From Acinetobacter calcoaceticus ANC 3811 (GTDB taxonomy: Bacteria > Pseudomonadota > Gammaproteobacteria > Pseudomonadales > Moraxellaceae), in contig NZ_KB976986.1 in the NCBI RefSeq assembly GCF_000399665.1, forward strand, positions 1,336,240-1,400,239: 64,000 nucleotides of DNA, given 5' to 3'. A program made the translations under genes and the position numbers. Below are positions 58,994 to 64,000 of the stretch, piece by piece. The notes beneath the pieces were generated by a model. It was not told the DNA's origin. It ran no database searches and saw only the letters and a list, made by a program, of their open reading frames with translations. Each line of letters starts with the position of its first letter. The first letter of the stretch is position 1.

Positions 58994-59040
58994 GTAAAAT
59001 CAGCCACAATTTTTAATTTACACATTTGTGAGTGGTTTTC

Positions 59041-60132
59041 ATGGGTTTTAATTGCGGTATTGTTGGTCTGCCAAACGTAGGGAAATCTACCCTTTTCAAT
59101 GCATTAACGAAAGCAGCAATTGCAGCGGAAAACTTCCCTTTCTGTACCATTGAACCAAACACAGGTATTGTTCCTGTACCAGATCCACGTTTAGACAAAC
59201 TTGCTGCGATTGTTAAACCACAGCGTATTTTGCCAACTACAATGGAATTTGTGGACATTGCAGGTCTTGTTGCTGGTGCATCAAAAGGTGAAGGCTTAGG
59301 TAACCAATTCCTTGCTAACATCCGTGAAACTGATGCAATTGCACATGTTGTACGTTGTTTCGAAGATGAAAACGTGATTCATGTAAATGGTAAAATTGAT
59401 CCATTAGACGACATTGCAACTATTAATACTGAACTTGCACTTGCCGATCTTGAAACTGTTGCTAAAGCAATTTTACGTTTAACTAAAGTTGCTAAAGGCG
59501 GAGATAAAGAAGCTGTAGCAACTAAAGCAGTTTTAGAAAAAATCCAACCTTTACTTGACGAAGGTAAACCAGCTCGTGCAGCTGATTTGTCTGATGACGA
59601 ACGTAAATTAGTTCGTGGTTTTGGTTTAATGACTTTAAAACCAACCATGTATATTGCAAACGTTGCAGAAGATGGTTTTGAAAACAACCCACACTTAGAA
59701 GCAGTTAAAAAACTTGCGGCTGAAGAAAATGCAATTGTTGTTCCTCTTTGCAACCAAATTGAAGCTGAAATTTCATTGTTAGAAGATGAAGATCGTGCTG
59801 AGTTTTTAGAAGCAATGGGCATGGAAGAACCAGGCTTAAATGTGGTTATTCGTGCAGGTTATGCGCTTTTAGGTTTACAGACTTATTTCACTGCTGGTGT
59901 ACAAGAAGTACGTGCATGGACAGTAAAAGTTGGCGCAACAGCTCCTCAAGCGGCTGGTGTGATTCATACTGACTTTGAAAAAGGCTTTATCCGTGCTGAA
60001 GTTGTTGCATATGATGACTTCGTACAATACAACGGTGAAAACGGCGCTAAAGAAGCTGGTAAATGGCGTTTAGAAGGTAAAACTTACGTTGTTCAAGATG
60101 GCGATGTAATGCACTTCCGTTTTAACGTTTAA
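59041..60132 (+). CDS. ychF: YchF/OLA1-family ATPase
   Basis: The 363-aa protein starts [17 protein letters not shown] with the P-loop at residues 9-16. It has the switch [20 protein letters not shown] and a C-terminal TGS domain ending in H-F-R-F-N-V. YchF binds ATP rather than GTP and interacts with ribosomes. Full length. GTGAG lies upstream of ATG 59041. Confidence 0.97.
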   Translation: MGFNCGIVGLPNVGKSTLFNALTKAAIAAENFPFCTIEPNTGIVPVPDPRLDKLAAIVKPQRILPTTMEFVDIAGLVAGASKGEGLGNQFLANIRETDAIAHVVRCFEDENVIHVNGKIDPLDDIATINTELALADLETVAKAILRLTKVAKGGDKEAVATKAVLEKIQPLLDEGKPARAADLSDDERKLVRGFGLMTLKPTMYIANVAEDGFENNPHLEAVKKLAAEENAIVVPLCNQIEAEISLLEDEDRAEFLEAMGMEEPGLNVVIRAGYALLGLQTYFTAGVQEVRAWTVKVGATAPQAAGVIHTDFEKGFIRAEVVAYDDFVQYNGENGAKEAGKWRLEGKTYVVQDGDVMHFRFNV

Positions 60133-60145
60133 GTTTAAAGCTTAA

Positions 60146-60177
60146 GAAAAAGCCCCATTATGTTGGGGCTTTTTTTA
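60146..60177. terminator. Terminator between ychF and the Mpo1-like gene
   Basis: AGCCCCA, loop TTATGT, TGGGGCT with A-run before and seven T after; useful for both convergent genes. Confidence 0.9.
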
Positions 60178-60180
60178 TTG

Positions 60181-60702
60181 TTAATGGCTAAGATCCATCG
60201 CCTCTCGTTTACTGTGCGCCTCTTGTAAAATACGCTCATGCAAAGGCTTTCTAAAACCCAGCATAAAAATAAATTCTGCCAATACAAATAACGGTCCTAT
60301 CGCAAGTCCAATCACATCATCAACAAAAGCTGGTTTTTTCTTTTCGAAATAATGCCCAACAAACTGAAAGACCCACCCCACCACAAAGAAACCAATACTT
60401 GCGGCCAACCATCCTCCCCAAGACAATTGAGCAATTTGGCTCGCCAGTGGATACACAGCGACTAAAAGAATCAGCATGAGCAAACCAAATACTTTATCCA
60501 AAATAAAATAATAGATCGTACTAGCTGCAATCAACACCATGGCTAAAGTCAATTTAAAACTACCAATATCGATTCCTGCTCTCGCTGTTAAACATAAAAT
60601 TGAAAAAACGATGAGCGGAATACCAATAAAATGCGTCAAAATATTTTTATGATTTAAGTGGTAAGCCGCATATTTGCTAAGCTGTTGCTCCAGATTTGAC
60701 AT
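60181..60702 (-). CDS. DUF962/Mpo1-like membrane protein
   Basis: The 173-aa protein has an N-terminal Y-A-A-Y-H-L-N-H-K-N-I-L-T-H-F-I-G-I-P-L segment and four to five membrane helices. It also has a Q-F-V-G-H-Y-F-E-K-K-K-P-A-F motif, all typical of the Mpo1/YGL010w family. Yeast Mpo1 is an iron-dependent dioxygenase of phytosphingosine-derived fatty acids; the conserved His residues are present here. ATG 60702 has AGGGA seven bases upstream. Confidence 0.85.
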   Translation of the reverse strand: MSNLEQQLSKYAAYHLNHKNILTHFIGIPLIVFSILCLTARAGIDIGSFKLTLAMVLIAASTIYYFILDKVFGLLMLILLVAVYPLASQIAQLSWGGWLAASIGFFVVGWVFQFVGHYFEKKKPAFVDDVIGLAIGPLFVLAEFIFMLGFRKPLHERILQEAHSKREAMDLSH

Positions 60703-60795
60703 GAGTTGTTCCCTATTCATCTATCTATAGTCATACTGTACAAATAAAGAAAACTTAAAGTTGTCAGCTATTTGACAAAGTAATGAATTTTTTTC

Positions 60796-61503
60796 ATGGA
60801 TGGCCCAATATTGGACATTATTTATATTAACCGATTAAAAGAAAACACATGGTTTAGTGTGCTTCCAGAAGCATTCCAAAACTTTATTCTAGAGCATGGT
60901 AAGCAAAGAACCTTTGAAAAAAACAGCTATGTTTTCCGTGCCCAAGATATATTTGATGGCATTTATACTGTGCTTGAAGGCTCAATTAGCTTAGGTTATG
61001 TCGATGTAAATGGTAATGAAGCGCTTTCTGCAATTGCTGAACCAATTATGTGGTTTGGTGAAATATCCCTGATTGATCATGAACCGCGCTCACACGATGC
61101 GATTGCTTTGAAAAAAAGTACCGTTCTGCATATTCCAGCAAAACCATTAAATGAATTACTCAAAGACAATCCATATTATTGGTACTACTTTGCACGTTTA
61201 ACCAGTCAAAAACTCAGATACGTTTTCTTAGAACAGATTGCTATCCAAACACGCAGTATTTCTCAAAGGCTTGCTCAACGTCTTCTATTCATTTTAGAAG
61301 GATATGGGAATCATATTCTTATTCAAGATCATGTCATCCATATTTCTCAAGAACAATTGGCAAATATGCTGACCACATCCAGACAGACCATCAACCATGA
61401 GCTGAGTCTGCTCGAAAAACAGAAAATCATTAAAATTGCTTTTAGAAAAATCGAGATTCTAGATATTGAGAAATTGAAAGTAGTTGCTAAAGCCCATTCC
61501 TAA
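60796..61503 (+). CDS. Crp/Fnr-family regulator
   Basis: The 235-aa protein has an N-terminal cyclic-nucleotide-binding-like domain (about 25-145, with D-G-I-Y-T-V-L-E-G-S-I-S-L-G and W-F-G-E-I-S-L-I-D). A C-terminal winged helix follows (I-S-Q-E-Q-L-A-N-M-L-T-T-S-R-Q-T-I-N-H-E-L). No Cys cluster for an Fe-S centre is present, so it is not a classic Fnr. Weak ribosome binding site at ATG 60796. Confidence 0.87.
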   Translation: MDGPILDIIYINRLKENTWFSVLPEAFQNFILEHGKQRTFEKNSYVFRAQDIFDGIYTVLEGSISLGYVDVNGNEALSAIAEPIMWFGEISLIDHEPRSHDAIALKKSTVLHIPAKPLNELLKDNPYYWYYFARLTSQKLRYVFLEQIAIQTRSISQRLAQRLLFILEGYGNHILIQDHVIHISQEQLANMLTTSRQTINHELSLLEKQKIIKIAFRKIEILDIEKLKVVAKAHS

Positions 61504-61674
61504 TCTTTGCATAGCCCGCTATATGACAAAAACTTAAAACCAAATTAAAAAAATAGATAACGCTGCAAAACAACACATTGTTCAAACTCTATTTCACAAA
61601 ATAAATGTTTTAAAGCAGATATTTTCATTTTACACTCAAGCTGAGCAATAATACTCAACAAGGCGCTGATTAAC

Positions 61675-61971
61675 ATGAAAAAATTATCAACAATTCTTAC
61701 AGCAGGCGTATTGGCTATGTTAAGTGTTTCGGCATTTGCATGTCCAAAAGGAACTCAATTACAAGGTGGTACAGGGCCAAATCATAAAGGCGGGAAATGT
61801 GTTGCTGCACATGGCAAAGCAACTGCTAAAAAAGAAGCAGTAAAAGCAAAACAAGATGTTAAAAAAGATATGACTGAACAAAAACATGAAGCAATGATGA
61901 AATCTATGCATGCTCAGCACGATGCAACTCAAATGAAACATGATGCAATGAAACCAGCAACAAAACCTTAA
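61675..61971 (+). CDS. Small secreted Lys/His/Met-rich protein
   Basis: The 98-aa protein has a signal peptide ending S-A-F-A-C (residues 19-23). A short Cys-containing part (C23 and C42) and a C-terminal half rich in Lys, His, Met and Gln (M-K-S-M-H-A-Q-H-D-A-T-Q-M-K-H-D-A-M) follow. His/Met-rich periplasmic proteins often bind copper or nickel, which is inference here. No family recognised. Confidence 0.75.
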   Translation: MKKLSTILTAGVLAMLSVSAFACPKGTQLQGGTGPNHKGGKCVAAHGKATAKKEAVKAKQDVKKDMTEQKHEAMMKSMHAQHDATQMKHDAMKPATKP

Positions 61972-62001
61972 TTAACATTCACTCATTATCGTTTTAAAAG
62001 C

Positions 62002-62033
62002 AAAAAAGCGAGATTAATCATCTCGCTTTTTTA
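62002..62033. terminator. Bidirectional terminator
   Basis: GCGAGAT, loop TAATC, ATCTCGC with A-run before and six T after; serves the small secreted protein and the convergent lipoprotein gene. Confidence 0.9.
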
Positions 62034-62045
62034 TATTTATAAATT

Positions 62046-62519
62046 TTATTTTGGCGAAGTATTTCCAAGATTTGGCGTATCGATCGCATCCTTACACTGA
62101 GCTTTATCTCGCTCATAATCAGCTTGCTTCTTAGCAACTGAATCATTATTTTCAAGCGTTTCACGAGCCCATACATCTAGACTCGTTAGAGCTTTACGAC
62201 AAAGTGCGTATTTCCCTTCAGTTACTGAGTCCGTCATTTTTACATTAATACGCCAGTCAGTGCTCAATTGGCGTAAAGGTTTACGAACTTTGTCATCGAT
62301 TTGACTCAGTTGCTTTTCATAAACCAAATGTTCAACCGTATTAATTAATGTCCATGCTTTTTGAGCATAAACAGTTGCATCATTGGTTAGTTTAGGTGCT
62401 GGCTTAATTTCTACTTTTTTTTCTGCCTCATGATTACCATTGTCACAGCCCTGCAATGCAAAAATACCTGCACTCAACATGGCGATATAAACTAAACGAA
62501 TCTTTGCGTTGAACATAGC
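62046..62519 (-). CDS. Hypothetical lipoprotein
   Basis: The 157-aa protein has a lipoprotein signal peptide ending in the lipobox L-Q-G-C (Cys at about residue 24). The mature part is helical with three more Cys. ATG 62519 gives a standard signal peptide; ATG 62537 adds six residues. No family recognised. Confidence 0.75.
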   Translation of the reverse strand, partial: AMFNAKIRLVYIAMLSAGIFALQGCDNGNHEAEKKVEIKPAPKLTNDATVYAQKAWTLINTVEHLVYEKQLSQIDDKVRKPLRQLSTDWRINVKMTDSVTEGKYALCRKALTSLDVWARETLENNDSVAKKQADYERDKAQCKDAIDTPNLGNTSPK

Positions 62520-62619
62520 AAACTGCCGATTAAACATTTCGGCACTATGCTATTAAATTCGGCTACAATACTCAATCTTTCAAGTATTTTTATCATTTGG
62601 TTTATTGCCAAGGTGTATT

Positions 62620-63360
62620 GTGTCCGAACAACAATTGATGCCTGCCCAAACGGCAACTTTTTGGCAAGGCGCCAAAGATAGTCAAGCTATCGTACTCACC
62701 TATTTACCCGTTTCTTTTGCCTTTGGCGTTTCTGCATCTCAGTTTGGTTTTACACCATGGGAAGCTTTTTTCCTATCTTGCTCAATGTATGCCGGAGCCA
62801 GTCAGTTCTTAGTTGTCGCACTTCTAGCCAGTGGTTCATCTATCTGGTTAACTGCATTAACAGTCATTGCACTTGATATTCGCCATGTGCTTTATGGACC
62901 AGCGCTATACAACCTGATTCCAAACAAATTAAATCTTAAAAAAACGGCGGTGTGGGCATGGGGCTTAACCGATGAAGTTTTTGCAAGTGGAATGATCCAA
63001 CTGTCACAACGTCGTCAGCAATGGTCTGAGTCTTGGATGTTAGGCTTGAGTCTATTTAGTTGGATGGCTTGGGCAACTGGCTCATTGTTAGGCGGATTAT
63101 TTGCAGATCAAGTCGCTCATCTTCCAAAGTTTTTACAAGCAGCCTTAGACTTCTTATTACCTGCTTTATTTTTAAGTTTTTTATTAGCGGCATTTGAGCG
63201 AAAGCATAGCCTTGTAGTTGCTGTATCTTTAGTCGTTTCAGCGTTGTCATGCTATTGGATTAACCTATCTGCGGCTATTTTTATTGGTATTCTTTCAGGC
63301 ATTTTAGCCGGCTTGTTTAAACATTATGTGCTGAAACAACAAGAAGAGGTCGAAGTTTAA
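62620..63360 (+). CDS. azlC: AzlC-family transporter subunit
   Basis: The 246-aa membrane protein has the AzlC signature: P-V-S-F-A-F-G-V-S-A near residue 32, C-S-M-Y-A-G-A-S-Q-F-L-V-V-A, and D-I-R-H-V-L-Y-G-P-A-L, with about seven helices. With AzlD it exports branched-chain amino acids or analogues. The start is GTG 62620 with AAGGTG four to five bases upstream. Confidence 0.92.
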   Translation: MSEQQLMPAQTATFWQGAKDSQAIVLTYLPVSFAFGVSASQFGFTPWEAFFLSCSMYAGASQFLVVALLASGSSIWLTALTVIALDIRHVLYGPALYNLIPNKLNLKKTAVWAWGLTDEVFASGMIQLSQRRQQWSESWMLGLSLFSWMAWATGSLLGGLFADQVAHLPKFLQAALDFLLPALFLSFLLAAFERKHSLVVAVSLVVSALSCYWINLSAAIFIGILSGILAGLFKHYVLKQQEEVEV

Positions 63361-63361
63361 A

Positions 63362-63703
63362 ATGAACCTAGAGATTATTCTGGTCGGTATCATTGTTGGT
63401 ATTGCCAATTTCGCCTCACGTTTTGGACCATTTTTTGTTATACAAAAGCTAAAAGGTACCGAGCAAAGACGCGGTTCAGTCTGGCTAAAAATTGCTTTGG
63501 GTTGTATTGGTATATCTGCAATTAGTGCCATGCTTGTGGTTGCCACTCTTCCACCACTTCTTGAAAATCCAGATAAAAGCTTAGCCATGCTTATTGGCTT
63601 TCTGGTTTTAGCAGGCCTTTATTTTAAATTTAAGAAAATTGTTCCGGCAACGTTAACTGCCGCAATTGTTTATGGCCTGATCTATACATATTTACCTTTA
63701 TAA
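63362..63703 (+). CDS. azlD: AzlD-family transporter subunit
   Basis: The 113-aa membrane protein has about three to four helices and the N-F-A-S-R-F-G-P-F-F motif near residues 18-27, typical of AzlD. It starts two bases after azlC. Confidence 0.9.
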   Translation: MNLEIILVGIIVGIANFASRFGPFFVIQKLKGTEQRRGSVWLKIALGCIGISAISAMLVVATLPPLLENPDKSLAMLIGFLVLAGLYFKFKKIVPATLTAAIVYGLIYTYLPL

Positions 63704-63741
63704 ATAGATAAACTGATCTTCCTTATATAAAATGAAACCTA

Positions 63742-63772
63742 GCCAGAAGCCTTTAAGATTGAAACTTCTGGC
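63742..63772 (+). terminator. Hairpin after azlD, probable terminator
   Basis: GCCAGAAG and CTTCTGGC form an 8-bp stem with a 15-base loop. The following sequence is AT-rich but has no immediate T-run. Confidence 0.55.
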
Positions 63773-63833
63773 GTAAAAATCTAATTTTTGAATTGATTAA
63801 AAAGATAATCTTACCGACTTCATAGAGATAAAA

Positions 63834-64000
63834 ATGTCACAAGTTAAAATTTACGCGAATGAACAAACGATTATGCAGTATCGAGAATTACTTTCTCATG
63901 CAATCCATCAAGCTTTAATTCAAGAGTTGAAATATCCTGTCGAAAAAAGATTTCAGCGTTTTATTAGTCTTAAGCCTGGAAATTTTATCTATCCTTCCGA
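63834..64000 (+). CDS. Tautomerase-family protein (5' part, cut by window end)
   Basis: The open frame from ATG 63834 (GAGA upstream) has no stop before the window ends. Its 55 residues start S-Q-V-K-I-Y-A-N and contain L-S-H-A-I-H-Q-A-L and F-I-S-L-K-P-G-N-F-I-Y-P. This is the pattern of tautomerase-family proteins of proteobacteria. No N-terminal Pro follows the initiator Met, unlike 4-oxalocrotonate tautomerase. Confidence 0.7.
   Translation, partial: MSQVKIYANEQTIMQYRELLSHAIHQALIQELKYPVEKRFQRFISLKPGNFIYPS

Noticed and set aside
1..64000. CRISPR array, insertion sequence, complete tRNA or rRNA gene, reverse transcriptase or retron
   Set aside because: No regularly spaced palindromic repeats, transposase, reverse transcriptase motif (YxDD) or rRNA-like sequence was seen. 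The only tRNA sequence is the 3' fragment at attR.

Overview
The window looks like an Acinetobacter chromosome, most probably of the A. calcoaceticus-baumannii complex. The DNA is AT-rich. The right-hand flank carries familiar Acinetobacter loci: a DcaP-type porin beside an Lrp regulator, gltIJKL, an SfnB/MetNIQ-type sulfur cluster, ychF and azlCD. The species call is inference from gene content; no database was searched.

Positions 1 to about 40,980 are most of a prophage with a contractile-tail (myovirus-like) structural module. Its right end is defined by a tyrosine integrase and by a 48-nt copy of the 3' part of a CAT-anticodon tRNA (attR). The left end, with the intact tRNA and attL, lies outside the window. 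Reading from the right: integrase and an AlpA/Xis-like gene; a rightward early operon with a Sak4-like RecA-fold ATPase; a lambda-like immunity region with an S24 CI-like repressor and a Cro-like gene; then a long leftward operon. Six operator-like sites (TAAG-N4-CTTA) lie in two clusters, oR-like and oL-like. The leftward operon holds a replication gene with six iteron-like repeats inside it, a DUF559-type nuclease, a Q-like antiterminator, the terminase genes (DUF2280, TerL), portal (DUF1073), MuF-like head protein, DUF2213 protease/scaffold, cement protein, DUF2184 major capsid, connectors, DUF3383 sheath, DUF3277 tube, tail chaperones, tape measure, a Pam3-like simple baseplate, tail fibre, tailspike depolymerase, holin and GH108 endolysin. 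The beginning of the window is probably the end of a UmuC-like gene.

Several accessory (moron) genes interrupt the structural operon. They are a three-gene leftward cassette plus two rightward LprI-like secreted proteins between the Dit-like gene and the tape measure; two membrane-protein genes between the DUF2213 and MuF genes; a paralogue of one of these just upstream of the packaging genes; and a 425-aa gene beyond the endolysin. None of the leftward or lysis-end morons has a function I can name. They are the best candidates here for undescribed lysogenic-conversion or defence functions. The major capsid and sheath genes each carry a single frameshift and two small genes also look shifted, so the prophage is either decaying or the assembly has indel errors.

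From 40,981 the chromosome resumes: a haem-oxygenase-like fold protein and a TetR regulator flanking a near-perfect Fur box; an acyltransferase; yebC; an Lrp regulator divergent from a DcaP-like porin; the glutamate/aspartate ABC importer; a GST-like protein; a seven-gene organosulfur cluster with two SfnB-like flavoproteins, an FMN monooxygenase, two MetQ-like binding proteins and MetN/MetI-like subunits; ychF; an Mpo1-like membrane protein; a Crp/Fnr regulator; a small His/Met/Lys-rich secreted protein; a lipoprotein; azlCD; and the first part of a tautomerase-like gene cut by the window end.
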